From Paulinella micropora (Eukaryota; Cercozoa; Imbricatea; Euglyphida): a DNA stretch of 64,000 bases. This document shows, in pieces, positions 33,381-45,180 of this stretch (positions are counted from its first letter, which is position 1; every line of letters begins with the position of its first letter). The notes beneath the pieces were generated by a model. That model was not told the DNA's origin. It ran no database searches and was given only the letters and a program-made list of their open reading frames with translations. The position numbers were made by a program, and so were the translations under genes. The DNA lies in the NCBI GenBank assembly GCA_009731375.1, contig BJOX01000070.1, positions 667,673 to 731,672 on the forward strand, given 5' to 3'.

Positions 33381-34101
33381 TGCCTTGGTGGTCCTATCGA
33401 TGGCGTCCGGAGAGTGCCTGGGTGATCCCGGGTCGGAGGTTCAGCCTGGGTCTTGGGGATGGGTGAGTCAATACGGTATTTAGTTTGGAAATTCTGTGGG
33501 AGTCGATGGAGTAATAGCGCTACTGCACCTGTGGGGAGGATCTGGAACACTGTGCGGGGGTCGTTGGTTGAACCTTTCCATAGTCGTGCCCCAATGCATA
33601 CGTGGGTCCCGACTTCTCCTCCCCTAGTTCATGGAGGAGATGAACGATGCACATCGGATCAGGGGCATGATGTAGGGACCATGTTTGTTGGGGCGGGCGT
33701 GGTCTGGGTCGCTGGGATGTTCCGTGGCGTTCCCAGTACTGGTGGTGGTAGGTTAGGTTGTGTATTATTCGGGAGGATCCCCCGCTCTCAGTGATCTGTT
33801 GGGTGGTGTACTCTGTTATATCGTTCGTCCATGATGGTTGGGTATTTGTAAGTAGATATTGTTCCCAGGAATGACGTAGTGTTCCACCCCAGGCTAGAGT
33901 GAGGTCCTGTTCCGTGTATTCAGTTGTGGTTAGGGGGTATGCTTCCTCTGCTTGTGGCGGGATTGTATATTGGGGTGGGCGTCCTTCGGGAGGGGTGGAG
34001 TTGTCGAGTGCGCCTAGGAGTATGTCCCGTCGGCTGTGTTGGTCCGGTGAGCTAGGAGTAAGTATCCTAGCTTGGGGTCCCATAGCCGTTGTCAGCAGTT
34101 G

Positions 34102-35330
34102 CTATGCGTCGGCAGGAGTGTTAAGGCGGGCCCGAAAGAGATCGGTGTAGTGGGTGTTAGTTTCTTGTGGGTCGGGGTGGAGACGAGGCTTGGCTTGTCT
34201 CGCTTTGCGGTAGATGAGACGCCTATCTTCGTCCCATTCCATATTTTGTGTGGCGCGGTCCGGCATCGCTCGCAGTCTGGCGTCTGTTTGGAGGCGCTGT
34301 TGGGTGCGGTTTAGTTGGTCTCGTGCCCGTGCTATGGTATATTCGGCTTCTTTGAGGTCTTCGGTCTGGTCTGTGGTCAGGGGTTGCATAGTTTTGGCCT
34401 GTCGGAGGGACCATAGCCTAGTAACAGCCCTGGTTCCCGATTTGATGTTCAGTGTGCGTACCAGCTGTTCCCACCGTTGCCATGTTGTATTCGGGTGTGG
34501 TGGTTGGGTCCCCGTCCTAAGAAAGGTAAGGACTTCTGTGAGGGTTTGTTGGTAGACCAACCGGGTGGCTGTGTGTTTATGGGTCAGTGTTGTCGGTTAT
34601 GTCGGACAGGTGGTACTGTTATTTGGGGGGTGGACGACGTTTCCCCTGGTTGTGGTGGTTCCGTGTTCGTTCCTGCCGTATGTGCTGCAGTCACCGCTCG
34701 GGTCATCAGCTCCTGCGCGCCCAGTTGGGCTTCCATGCTCGCGTTGATGCTGGATTCGAACTGTTCCTTCTGGAGGGGCGTCCATTTAGTGGGTTTGTTC
34801 CGTGGTTTTTTTGCTGGTCGGAGTTGATTGTCTGGTGGGGGTTCTTGGTACATATCTAGCGTCCGTTTCGTCGTCCATTTCGGTCGGGTAGGTCGTGGAG
34901 TCTTCACGGGAAGAGGTTCGTCTGGTTCTCCTGGCCTGTACCGTTACTCCATCCTGATGCGTGCATTGTTTAGTCGGCTACTGACCCAGTCCCAAAGGGT
35001 CGTGTGGCCGTTACGGCATAGGATCTCGGATCGGATCTTTTCGTTCTCCTTCTCAATTGCTTCGAAGTCTGTGGGTTTGACGGTTACTCCCTCGGTGTCG
35101 TTCTGACGGGCTTTCTCATAGTAGGCTTTGTCCTGGAGGAGCAGTCGGGCCGGGACGTTCGTCCACTTCACGGGGGAGATGATGAGGTCTCGTTTGTCTG
35201 GGTATATGGCTGTTATGTCCGGTGGAGCCTCAGTGGTATCGAGTTCTAGCAGCCCGTCTTTAGCTCCGATGTCGAGGTAGATCCATGTAAAGCCCGGGGC
35301 TTTCTTCCGTGCCTTGAGGAGTAGATAGAT
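34102..35330 (-). pseudogene. N-terminal (ORF1-like) region of the retrotransposon
   Basis: Successive open segments (35330–34944, 34907–34584, 34560–34102) are broken by stops and frameshifts. The first contains LDIGAKDGLLELDTTEAPP and ends at a stop after NNARIRME. The second is Pro/Lys/Thr-rich and the third helical and charged (LKEAEYTIARARDQLNRTQQ). No RNA-binding or endonuclease motif is recognisable. Confidence 0.5.
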
Positions 35331-35540
35331 AGATACATACATACATACATACGTAACAATATGATAGATCATCTTCTGACGCTTCCGGATCACATATACA
35401 TACATACATACTACATAAAAACATGCATACATATATAACAATATGATAGGTCATCTTCTGACGCTTCCGGATCAGTGTTTGAGGAAGGAAATGAGGTATG
35501 TATGTATGTATGTATGTATGTATGTATGTAGGTATGTATG

Positions 35541-35574
<34 letters not shown>

Positions 35575-35795
35575 TGTATGTGTGTGTCTGTATATGTGTA
35601 TGTATGTATGTATGTATGTATGCATGTAGTGTATGTATGTATGTATGTATGTATGTATGTATGTATATGTATATGTATGTATGTATGTATGTATATGTAT
35701 GTATGTATGTATGTATGCATGTATGTATGTATATGTATGTATGTATGTATATATGTATGTATATATGTATGTATATATGTATGCATATATGTATG

Positions 35796-35826
<31 letters not shown>

Positions 35827-36408
35827 TTATGTATGTTTGCCTGTATGTATGTATGTCTGTATGTATGTCTGTATGTATGTATGTATGTATGTATGTACCT
35901 TGTCCTTGTCGCTTGCCTGTCTTGGCCATAACCTGCAAATGTATGTATGTATGCATGTATGTATGTATGATGTATGTATGCATGTATGTATATATGTATG
36001 TATGTATATGCATGTATGTATGTATGTATGTATGTATATGCATGCATGTATGTATGTTTGTATGTTTGTATGTTTGTATGTATGTATGTATGTATGTATG
36101 TATATGTATGTATGTATGTATGTATGTTCCTTGTCGCTCGCTTGTCTTGGCCATAACCTGCAAATATATGTATGTATGTATGTATGTATGTTTGTATGTT
36201 TGTATGTGTGTATGTATGTATCTATGTATGTATGTTCCTTGTTGCTTGCTTGTCTTGGCCACAACCTGTAAATGTATGTATGTATGTATGTATGTATGTA
36301 TATGCATGCATGTATGTATGTTTGTATGTTTGTATGTGTGTACGTATGTATGTATGTATGTATGTATGTATGTATGTATGTTCCTTGTCGCTTGCTTCCA
36401 GGTTGTCG
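35331..36408. repeat. Rearranged duplicate of 24.8–27.06 kb, partly inverted
   Basis: 35350–35493 matches the exon at 27014 and its upstream module in direct orientation. 35494–36395 is GTAT repeat carrying the 24856-type exon module on the opposite strand four times (about 35898, 36128, 36233, 36378). At about 36400 the inverted module meets a direct copy head to head (cttgcttccaggttgtcggc), and direct homology to 25559 onwards resumes. Confidence 0.8.
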
Positions 36409-36963
36409 GCAACAAGGACAAGGCCAAAGACAACAAGGACCAAGAACAATGCCACCGGGAGGAGATAGTAGCACTAGTCCTCAAGCCGCAAGACATGAGG
36501 TCTATCTTGTGTGTCATAACGCTACATTTCTTATTCAAAGTTGTGAAGAATTTCGGCAAGCCGGTAATTACGGTACATTTGTTAGCCGGTAATTACTGTA
36601 CATTGTTGTCTACAAATAAAAGTTTAGCCGAAAATTCCCCGTATTTACGGCTGGCCGAAAGGTGAGGTGGCCGAAAATTTTCCCCCGAACAAGGGCAAGG
36701 CCAAAGACAACAAGGACGAGACTGTAGCACTAGTGCTTAAGCTATAAGACATGAGGTCTATCTAATTGTAAGGTCGGGTGAAAAATTTCTGCCACCTCAC
36801 CTTTCTGCCAACCGTAAATATGGGGAAATTTGGGGCTAAGCTTTTATTTGTGGACAACAAATGTACCGTAATTACCGGCTGGCCGAAATTCTTCACAACT
36901 TTGAATAACAAATGTACCGTTATTACGGGATAATTTGTTCTGGCCGAAATTTTTCACTCTTTC
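36409..36963. repeat. Direct duplicate of 25559–26115 (exon plus fold-back MITE, copy 4)
   Basis: The segment is nearly identical to the first copy, with a few substitutions and a 1-base deletion. It contains the 92-nt exon copy (36409–36500) and the whole fold-back element, ending at the TTA target site of the Harbinger element. Confidence 0.85.
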
Positions 36964-37311
36964 TTAGGCCCGTTCTATACGTGTTGATTTTTTTTGGGCT
37001 AATTGAATTAGCCCAGTGATAAACCGAAGTTTGCGTGGAAAGGTACGAAGCCCAACTGAATAACCCAAACTGTGGTGGCACTTGCTCCATTGGAAACTGG
37101 TTTTCTCCAAGCATAAGGCGGGAGACTCTTGAATCGTTTGACGCATTACGATGTAGTTCTGGTGTGTTCAGTGCCACAAAAAAATAGACGACGCCAACGA
37201 TTTGAAGCAGGGAGGTTTTGGAAACCTACATAAAAGCTCATGTTTGGCTCTTTGGGAAAGAAAGCAAGCAGACAAGGACGCAGCAGTCATGCATATGCAT
37301 GGTTCTTACAT

Positions 37312-37625
37312 TTTTGTTATTTTTGTCTTTCTTTCTTTCTTTTTTTCTTTCTTTCTTTCTTTTATCCTTTCTTTCTTTTATCCTTTCTTTCTTTTATCCT
37401 TTCTTTCTTTAATTTCATCCTTTCTTTCATTAATATTCTTTTTTTGAATTTTTCTTTGCTTGCTTTCTTTCTTTCGAATTCTTAAGCTTACTTTCTTTCT
37501 TTCTTGCTTGCTTGATTTCTTTCTTGTTTTTTTCTTTCTTTCTTGCTTGCTTTCTTTCTTTCTCTTTTTCACTCACTCTCTCTTTCTTTCTTTCTTCTTT
37601 TTTATCCTTAATTTATTTATTTATG
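37312..37625. repeat. (CTTT)n-rich stretch inside the transposon
   Basis: Imperfect CTTT/CTTG/TTTATCC repeats run between the left end and the first candidate exon. They end in TATGTAG, a possible acceptor. Confidence 0.85.
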
Positions 37626-37628
37626 TAG

Positions 37629-37755
37629 ATGAAAGCCTTCAGCGTCCTGAGCGTATGCAAGTTGATAAATATTGTATTATTGACACTGGAAGACGGCTTC
37701 CACGTAAGGCTAAGGGTCAAGTCTACCTGGCATATCGCGAACAGCAAAATCAAAA
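37629..37755 (+). CDS. Putative exon of the transposon's second gene
   Basis: After GTAG the frame reads ESLQRPERMQVDKYCIIDTG, then RRLPRKAKGQVYLAYREQQN, before an A run and the CTT arrays. Composition is protein-like. It lies on the same strand as, and upstream of, the open segments at 38221 and 39496. Its donor is not clear. Confidence 0.4.
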
Positions 37756-37769
37756 AAAAAAAAAAACAT

Positions 37770-37932
37770 TTCAATTCTTCTTCTTCTTCTTCTTCTTGTT
37801 CTTGTTCTTCTTCTTCTTCTTCTTCTTCTTCTTCTTCTTCTTCTTCTTCTGCTTCTTCTGCTTCTTCTGCTTCTTCTGCTTCTTCTTCTTCTTCTTCTTC
37901 TTCTTCTTCTTCTTCTTCTTCTTCTTCTTCTT

Positions 37933-37963
<31 letters not shown>

Positions 37964-37975
37964 CACTATTGCTAG

Positions 37976-38054
<79 letters not shown>

Positions 38055-38094
38055 TCCTCTTCCTCTTGCTCTTCCTCTTCTTCTTTTTCTTCTT

Positions 38095-38125
<31 letters not shown>

Positions 38126-38220
38126 TTCATCCTCCTCCTCCTCCTCCTCCTTCTCCTCTTCATCCACGTTATCATCGTATCTGGCTACTCCTGCTCATCC
38201 TCTTTCTCCTTCCCCCCCCT
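37770..38220. repeat. (CTT)n, (CTA)n and (CTG)n trinucleotide arrays
   Basis: CTT/CTG repeats (37778–37932), CTA (37935–38012), CTG (38013–38055), then CTT and CTC. They interrupt the second gene of the transposon and are probably intronic or an expanded Ser/Leu-coding insert. Confidence 0.9.
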
Positions 38221-38646
38221 GAATTCGAACGTGTTTCAAAACCAGAGGAAGATGAGAACCAGAGCACTCTCAACCACCGCGTTCATAAAGAGTATGCTAT
38301 CAATATTGATCAGATGATAACGGAAGGGAAGCACACACTTACTGGGGCGAAAGCAATGGAGAAATATTTTGCTGTCAAATACAGACCTATCGGACCAAAG
38401 GGGTGGGAGGAAATCCACCGCAAGAATGCGGAGTTGGCTTGTGAGTTCAGGAAAATCCGGGGAATTCACGGTAGTGCTATTAATGGCAAGAAAGTCAAGG
38501 ACGCAGAAGGCAAGATTCATCACGAAGGATGCCTCGGTGCTGTCGGATTAATTCAGTTTCTCCGTGCCTGGGACGAACAGCACAATGTAACATTAATTAC
38601 ACACAAACCCACTAGCAAGACCGTCCATCAATTATTACATGCTTGA
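38221..38646 (+). CDS. Transposon-borne protein, N-terminal part (unknown)
   Basis: The open frame begins EFERVSKPEEDENQ, continues NIDQMITEGKHTLTGAKAME and GWEEIHRKNAELACEFRKIR, and ends SKTVHQLLHA at TGA 38644–38646. It is well-formed, charged protein sequence without a recognised domain. Position inside the Harbinger element and orientation opposite to the transposase suggest the accessory (second) protein of such elements. In known ones that protein is a Myb/SANT-like DNA-binding partner, but no such motif is visible here. Confidence 0.5.
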   Translation, partial: EFERVSKPEEDENQSTLNHRVHKEYAINIDQMITEGKHTLTGAKAMEKYFAVKYRPIGPKGWEEIHRKNAELACEFRKIRGIHGSAINGKKVKDAEGKIHHEGCLGAVGLIQFLRAWDEQHNVTLITHKPTSKTVHQLLHA

Positions 38647-38697
38647 TTCACTTCACTTTCACTCTCCTCCTCCTTCAAGCACCTCCCCTTCACACCT

Positions 38698-39495
38698 CCC
38701 CCCCCCCCCCCCCCCCCCCNNNNNNNNNNNNNNNNNNNNNNNNNNNNNNNNNNNNNNNNNNNNNNNNNNNNNNNNNNNNNNNNNNNNNNNNNNNNNNNNN
38801 NNNNNNNNNNNNNNNNNNNNNNNNNNNNNNNNNNNNNNNNNNNNNNNNNNNNNNNNNNNNNNNNNNNNNNNNNNNNNNNNNNNNNNNNNNNNNNNNNNNN
38901 NNNNNNNNNNNNNNNNNNNNNNNNNNNNNNNNNNNNNNNNNNNNNNNNNNNNNNNNNNNNNNNNNNNNNNNNNNNNNNNNNNNNNNNNNNNNNNNNNNNN
39001 NNNNNNNNNNNNNNNNNNNNNNNNNNNNNNNNNNNNNNNNNNNNNNNNNNNNNNNNNNNNNNNNNNNNNNNNNNNNNNNNNNNNNNNNNNNNNNNNNNNN
39101 NNNNNNNNNNNNNNNNNNNNNNNNNNNNNNNNNNNNNNNNNNNNNNNNNNNNNNNNNNNNNNNNNNNNNNNNNNNNNNNNNNNNNNNNNNNNNNNNNNNN
39201 NNNNNNNNNNNNNNNNNNNNNNNNNNNNNNNNNNNNNNNNNNNNNNNNNNNNNNNNNNNNNNNNNNNNNNNNNNNNNNNNNNNNNNNNNNNNNNNNNNNN
39301 NNNNNNNNNNNNNNNNNNNNNNNNNNNNNNNNNNNNNNNNNNNNNNNNNNNNNNNNNNNNNNNNNNNNNNNNNNNNNNNNNNNNNNNNNNNNNNNNNNNN
39401 NNNNNNNNNNNNNNNNNNNNNNNNNNNNNNNNNNNNNNNNNNNNNNNNNNNNNNNNNNNNNNNNNNNNNNNNNNNNNNNNNNNNNNNNNNNNNNN
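38698..39495. other. Poly-C run and 776-N gap
   Basis: A run of C (38699–38719) leads into the gap (38720–39495), which sits between two open segments of the accessory gene. Part of that gene may be missing. Confidence 0.95.
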
Positions 39496-40262
39496 ACATA
39501 AGAGTTTTCCCCACAGAGTCACTGCTTGCAATGAAATTGACTGAGCTCAACCCATCGGACATGTCAACTATCCCGCCTCGTGGTTTTCCAATCGCGAAAA
39601 TCAAAGAGAAATTTATGAAACTGCGACAGATGCTGAACATTCTAATCAGCGCAAACTCCGCTTCCCAGGGTAAATATCAGGAGAGCGGACAGGAACAACC
39701 AGATATCTCGCAGTTTTTACATTGCATATCACCACGTCGCGCAGAACAACAAATCTGTTACTTGTATTGGTGGGTGCATAATCTCAGAGACACTTTCTCC
39801 CAAAGCCTGTTAACAGTTGTGCCGGAAGTCTACGATCAGCTCATAAATCCATCAGCCGCAGGTCCGACTGCTCTTCCATCCAACAAGAAGAGCAGTAAAG
39901 GCAAGAATACGGACATCCTCATCCATGACCTTCTGGTGAAACATTCCATGAAAATGGATGGCCAAGCGTTGCAGGATAATTACTCAACTGCACAAAAAAA
40001 TCTCATTAGCATCGACAATATGCTATCAAACGAACAGGACCCAACAAAAAGGCGACACTTACTGAAGCAGAAGGAATATTGGGAACTAGAAATGGATGAG
40101 GCTTTTGAAGACATCAAGAAAGAGAATAAAAACAAAAAGAAAAAGAAAATTGCTGTGGATCCCAGTTCGAGGGCCCAGAAAAGAGTTAGATCGTTGCAGG
40201 AATCTGACAGTGATGCTGATCAGGTTTCAAATTCCAAAGCAGAAGTGGAAAAAGAAGAATAA
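39496..40262 (+). CDS. Transposon-borne protein, C-terminal part (unknown)
   Basis: Open from the gap edge to TAA at 40260–40262. It includes MKLTELNPSDMSTIPPRGFP, a hydrophobic-aromatic patch (CYLYWWVHNLRDTFSQSLLT), and a predicted coiled coil around RRHLLKQKEYWELEMDEAFE. The tail is strongly basic (KKENKNKKKKK) and looks like a nuclear localisation signal, followed by an acidic end. The family is unknown. It is convergent with the transposase, with about 1.4 kb between the two stop codons. Confidence 0.55.
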
Positions 40263-40329
40263 GAACAAGAAGAAGAAAATGAAGGTTAAGTTTGTATCTA
40301 AGAAGCATCTAAGTCGTGATGATTTTGAT

Positions 40330-40540
40330 TAGTTGTGCTCGTGACCCTGTGTTCAACATACAGTATTGTATTGACGTTGACATATACATATATGAATCTC
40401 GAGTAGTCATTATTCGTGCGAACTTGAATAGTTACAATGTTAATTACACAGTAAGGGGGTAGTATTAGTTACAGTGTTGCTATATTGCCGAACTCCAAAT
40501 TAAAGGAGACGTAGGATAGCTAACTTGCAGTGCTTATGCG
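40330..40540. repeat. Dispersed repeat, permuted relative to 49615–49850
   Basis: It contains block B (gacgttgacatatacatata, at 40373) followed by block A (gctatattgccgaactcc…ggagacgtaggatagct, at 40478). At 49619–49850, and in the copy 4961 bp further on, the same blocks occur in the order A then B. Confidence 0.65.
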
Positions 40541-40710
40541 ATATTAATAATGATGTTGATGTAGATCATAAGTTATTAAATACTATCTTTAGCCTTGAAC
40601 TAATTTCATTATACATTAATAATAATATTTGAGAAATAAAAATTATCAGTATGAAATCAACAATTGTTAATAACAGTCGGCGAATGCTGACTGATATGAA
40701 AGTAACTAGT

Positions 40711-40742
<32 letters not shown>

Positions 40743-41342
40743 ATATATATAAATATATATATACATATATATATACATATATATATATATAATCATGTAA
40801 TTGCTAAAATTCTACGATAGTTCTGAAACAACCCTTTTGCAATTTTGTCCCGCGCGGATGGTGCATATTAGCATAAGTATCTCGGCTGGCCCGGACTAAA
40901 AACTGCATTTACTATCCACAATCACAACATTTTCACAACCACAACTTTCTGTTGTTTCGCTATTTTTCTAGTCACTGATGCCACCTGCTGATATGGTCGA
41001 AATACAGAGTGATTCAAACGAAAAATCCAATGCAGAAATGTCAATATATGTTGTATTTTTCAACTGTATCACACCTAATGGCGCCAGGTGGCAAGAAACA
41101 CATGATTTTTGTGGTGGCAGGATTCTGTGTTTTTTTGGCAGCCAAACTTTGCGACTTTCCCCTGCGAAATTGGCTGGTCCGTTTTGGTTCGGGAAAGTGT
41201 TAATCGAATGTTCAGGCCAAGCTCTATCAGAATCTACAATAAAACTTTTGTGGTGTGCGGTGGCACCGGAGCCACCCACAAGTGTGGGTCCTCTTATTTT
41301 TGAAATACCGTACTAGCCACAAATTTTTTTGTAAAAAAAAAG
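40541..41342. other. AT-rich DNA with (TA)n; no gene assigned
   Basis: TA repeats lie at 40711–40790. A 112-codon forward frame (40978–41316) and an antisense frame overlap here, but neither looks convincing. The region probably includes 3' UTR of the accessory gene. Confidence 0.5.
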
Positions 41343-41463
41343 TAACATTGACCGCAGCAGCAGCCGTAGCAGCAGAAGCAGCCGCGAGCAGCGGGAGTGA
41401 GACTCCTGCCGCGAGTGGCTCTCAGCCGCAGCAGCAGCCGCAGCAGTTGGACTTAGTTTTATG
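41343..41463 (+). CDS. Possible short Ala/Gln-rich exon
   Basis: After GACCGCAG the frame reads AAAVAAEAAASSGSETPAAS then GSQPQQQPQQLDLVLC and stops (TAA). GCN/CAG richness can arise from repeat alone, and no upstream exon is linked, so this is tentative. Confidence 0.25.
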
Positions 41464-41659
41464 TTAAAATTATTTTTATTCTATCTCTTCCACTTCATAT
41501 TCGGATTCTACCGGGTGGCAAGTATTTTACTAAACTTGTGTTTGCGTGAAATAAGACTCAGGATGAAGCTTCAAGAATGTAACTTGATACGTAATGAATA
41601 TTTTCAACTGTTTAGCAGAAATAATGTTTTATTGTATATTAATAATACAAAAATTATTA

Positions 41660-42862
41660 TTAGTTTTCGTCAACAAAATTGAGGCGGCGACGTTTGTTCC
41701 TGTTCTCAGAAGTTGTGTTCGGCCGCAGGATCTCCTCTACGCGCAATTGTGCTACCATAGCTTCACGTCTGAGACATAATGGATTACGAGCTGAGCTGGC
41801 AGGATTTGCGGTGAGGAGATCTTGAACCTCAAAGTCATCAATAAGTCTACCATACTCATCAGCCACCTGTACATGTCCAAGCTGTGAACTATTTTCAATT
41901 CTGTGAGAAGACTCTAAACAAAAATTATGCAAACGAAAGCAAGAAGTAAGAATGACAAGTGTGCCAGCAAAAGATGTAGTGATCGGCTTCCACAAAATAC
42001 CCCATCGAGCAGTAAGCATTCCAAACGCTCGCTCCACATGTATGCGAAGCTGAGATAAATGAAAATTAAAAGAGTCTTTGTAAGGATCGATTCTGCTGAT
42101 GAATTTGCCTTTGTAAGGAACAAGCAAATATTCATGAGGAATATATCCATTGTCACCAACTAGGTAATATTTGAGAGGAAGTCTTTTTAACATGTTGTCC
42201 AGACCACTGACTGTATACGCAAGCTGATCATGCGTCGAACCCGCGCATCTCACGTCAGCCCAACGAAATCGGAGATCAGGTCCGCACGCTAGCTGTGCAT
42301 TGATGCCGAAGTAGCCTTTCCTGCATAAATATTTTATCGTTATTATTATCAAGTTAGAAACTACATGAGGCTGCATGCAAAGAATCTTACCTGCAGAAAT
42401 ATTTTATAGGATTGGGAACTTCATGAGGCTGAGGACAAGGGATCTTGAAAATAATGCCATCGATAGCGAGAAGGCAACCATCGAAAATGTGAGGCACAGA
42501 AGATAGAGACTGCCACCCAGCGGCCAGACTTTCAAACTCACTTTCATCTGGAAATTTCATAGACTCACCCAGCAGACTGTCACGATTCAACAACAAAATA
42601 ACGCGCCATAAACATTTATAAAAGGTACTTTCTCCAACTCCGTGTAAGCAATGTCCAAGTAACTCCCACCCGCAAGGAAACGCAAGGTCATAGATAGTTG
42701 TAACTCGGGTGCCACACTCGCATAAGAGTGAGCTTTGGCACACGCCACCTCTAGCTCTGGTAGGAGCCGAGACAGAAGAGTATCAAATTGCTCTTTTGTC
42801 ACTCTGTATCTCCGCGTAAACCTGCGATCTGACAAGGAAGCTACACGAGTCTCCCAATCCAT
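41660..42862 (-). pseudogene. PIF/Harbinger transposase (DDE_Tnp_4-like), spliced, one frameshift
   Basis: Exon 1 starts MDWETRVASLSDRRFTRRYR at 42862 and runs to 42391. A 70-nt GT–AG intron (42390–42321) follows, then exon 2 from 42320 to the stop at 41660. The splice joins NPIKYFCR to KGYFGINAQLACG in frame. The DDE residues can be seen: D in LAIDGIIFKIP, D in VGDNGYIPHEY, and E in HVERAFGMLTARWG, followed by the usual RLHNFC. A helix-turn-helix-like start (RYRVTKEQFDTLL) fits the family. One frameshift near 42640, between GGSYLDIAYT and GVGESTFYKCLW, breaks the protein unless it is a sequence error. Confidence 0.85.
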
Positions 42863-42865
42863 GCG

Positions 42866-43140
42866 GTGTCTTTTACTTCCAGGAGTGAAAGCCTTCTTCT
42901 GAGACAGCTAGAAAAGCAAAGAAAAGAAAAGAAAAGAAAAGAAAAGAAAAGAAAAGAAAAGAAAATAAAAGAAAAAATAAGAAAGAAAGCAAGCAAGAAG
43001 TCACACAGAAAGCTTAGGAATAATAAAGAAGGTGGAAAGAAGGCAAGAAAAACTATCACCGATGTACATGTGTAAATGAAAGGAAACTAAAGAGAAAGAA
43101 GCGAGATGAAAGGAAACTAAAGAGAAAGAAGCGAGACGAA
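42866..43140. repeat. (AAAAG)n and purine-rich DNA
   Basis: AAAAG pentamers occupy about 42912–42985. AAAGAAG-type purine-rich sequence follows, with a 31-bp direct duplication (gatgaaaggaaactaaagag…) near 43075–43140. It lies upstream of the transposase start. Confidence 0.8.
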
Positions 43141-43149
43141 AGAAAAAAA

Positions 43150-43675
43150 TGTGTATGTACGTATGTATGTATTAATATGTACTAGAATGTATGTATGTAT
43201 GTATGGATGTATGTATGTATGTATGTATACATACATACATACATTACATACGTACATGCATGCATACATACATACATACATACATACATACATACATACA
43301 CATACATACATACATACACATGCATACATACATACATGCATACATAACATACATAACATACATGCATACATACATGCATGCATGCATACATGCATGCATG
43401 CATGCATGCATACATACATACATACATACATACATACATACATACATACATACATACACATACATAGATACACATACATACATACAGACATACATACATA
43501 GACACACACACACACATACATACATACATACATACATATGTACATACATACATGCATACATACATACATACATACACACACACATATTAATACATACATA
43601 CATACATACATACATGAATGCATGCATGCATACATACATACATACAGACAGACAGACAGACAGACATACATACAT
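43150..43675. repeat. (ATGT)n flipping to (ACAT)n inside the transposon
   Basis: ATGT polarity runs to about 43226, then ACAT/GCAT polarity to 43675. The strand flip resembles the arrays outside the element. Confidence 0.9.
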
Positions 43676-43679
43676 ATAC

Positions 43680-44326
43680 TTAAAGAGAAAGAAGCGAGAC
43701 GAATTCGAAAGAAAAAATAATAAAAAGAGACAACAAAGAAGAAAGAAGAAGAAAAAGAAGAAAGAAAGAAGAAAGAAGCAATAAGAAACCAGAAACAGTG
43801 AAGAATTAAGAAAGAAAAGAAAGAAGAAGCAAAAAGAGCAATGTAAACACCTTCGCCAAGGACGTGAGGAGTAGGAGTTCACCCAAGTCATCGCCATCCC
43901 ACAGTTGTATGTGCTCAGTGGAAGAGAACAGCAGAATAGAAACATCTGCTGGTAGATGATGTTTGTAGATCATTACAGGCTCAGGCTTGCAACTCTATCC
44001 TTCGAAGTGCTAGCAACAAGAAAAAAAAGTAGTTTAGAGGGGGTGTCTTTTGTAGCAGCAACACGAAGGGATGCTATGTAACTTTAATTTTCTTTTCATA
44101 TATATAATGTCCCCAAGACATGTAGATTGAATTGTGAGCAAAAGTACAGATACAGAAGCTTGTAAGGTTTGATGTAGCAGTAGAAAGGGAGGGCTAATCA
44201 CGTCTCCACCCTTCCTTCTGAGCACCAGGACGCGATTAGCCCCCGGGCCGGCACCACTATCTGTGGCGTAACGGCTCGATTAGCCCACTAATTTAGCCCG
44301 AAATAGAACCCCGTGTAGAACGGGCC
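43680..44326. other. Right end of the Harbinger-type element, no gene
   Basis: AAGAAG-rich DNA to 43840 is followed by unique sequence, and the inverted terminal repeat region from about 44230. No convincing frame is present. Confidence 0.6.
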
Positions 44327-45180
44327 TTAATCACTATCATGATTGTGATAGATCGGTCTAGTTGTTATAACTTTCATGTACATGCATTGCCGCATACATG
44401 TATACATACATACGTAGATACGTACATACATACATGCATACATGCATGCATGCATGCATACATACAGACATACATACATACATACTTACATACATACAAA
44501 CAAACATACACAGATACATACATACATGCATACATAACAATATGATAGGTCATCTCGTGATGCATCTGACTCCTCCGCATCACATATACATGCAAGTATA
44601 CATACATACATACATACATTCATACATACACATACATACATACATACATACAATAGATCATCTTCTGACGCTTCTGCATCACATATACATACATACATAT
44701 GTACATACATACATACATACATACACGTACATACATACATACATACATGCATACATACATACATAACAATATGATAGATCATCTTCTGACGCTTCCGCAT
44801 CACATATACATACATACATACATACATACATACATAACAATATGATAGATCATCTTCTGACGCTTCCGGATCACATATACATACATAAATACATACATAC
44901 ATACATACATACATACATAAATACATACATACATACATACATACATGCATTACATACATACATACATACATACATAATACATAACAATATGATAGATCAT
45001 CTTCTGACGCTTCCGGATCACATATACATACATAAATACATACATGCATACATACATACATACATACATACATACATACATACATAATACATAACAATAT
45101 GATAGATCATCTTCTGACGCTTCCGGATCACATATACATACATACATACATACATACATACATACATAACAATATTGTAG

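Larger units (their letters stand above)
30522..35330 (-). pseudogene. Degenerate non-LTR retrotransposon (RNase H–RT–zinc knuckle)
   Basis: Read on the minus strand from 35330 to 30522, broken frames give in order: an N-terminal region (LLKARKKAPGFTWIYLDIG; then a Pro-rich basic stretch; then TWQRWEQLVRTLNIKSGTRA), an RNase H domain, a reverse transcriptase domain, a CCHC knuckle (CPYCDHVGTIEHFMTC) and a C-terminal region ending WKFLHTCTT at a TAA. At least four frameshifts and a stop after RLNNARIRME interrupt it, so it is dead. No LTRs and no endonuclease domain were seen. The left end abuts a duplicated microsatellite region and may be 5'-truncated. Confidence 0.85.
36964..44329. mobile_element. 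Complete PIF/Harbinger-type DNA transposon (7.36 kb) with TTA target-site duplication
   Basis: The element runs from 36967 to 44326 and is flanked by TTA at 36964–36966 and 44327–44329, the 3-bp TWA-type duplication typical of PIF/Harbinger elements. Its ends are inverted repeats: GGCCCGTTCTATACG on the left pairs with CGTGTAGAACGGGCC on the right, and further in ttttgggctaa pairs with a tttagcccgaaa-type segment. It contains a DDE transposase on the minus strand (41660–42862), a convergent gene on the plus strand (37629–40262), CTTT, CTT and ACAT microsatellites, and a gap. Confidence 0.85.

Noticed and set aside
31101-34860. Plus-strand open frames of 60–190 codons across the retrotransposon
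   Set aside because: They are antisense shadows of the RNase H, RT and flanking coding on the minus strand.
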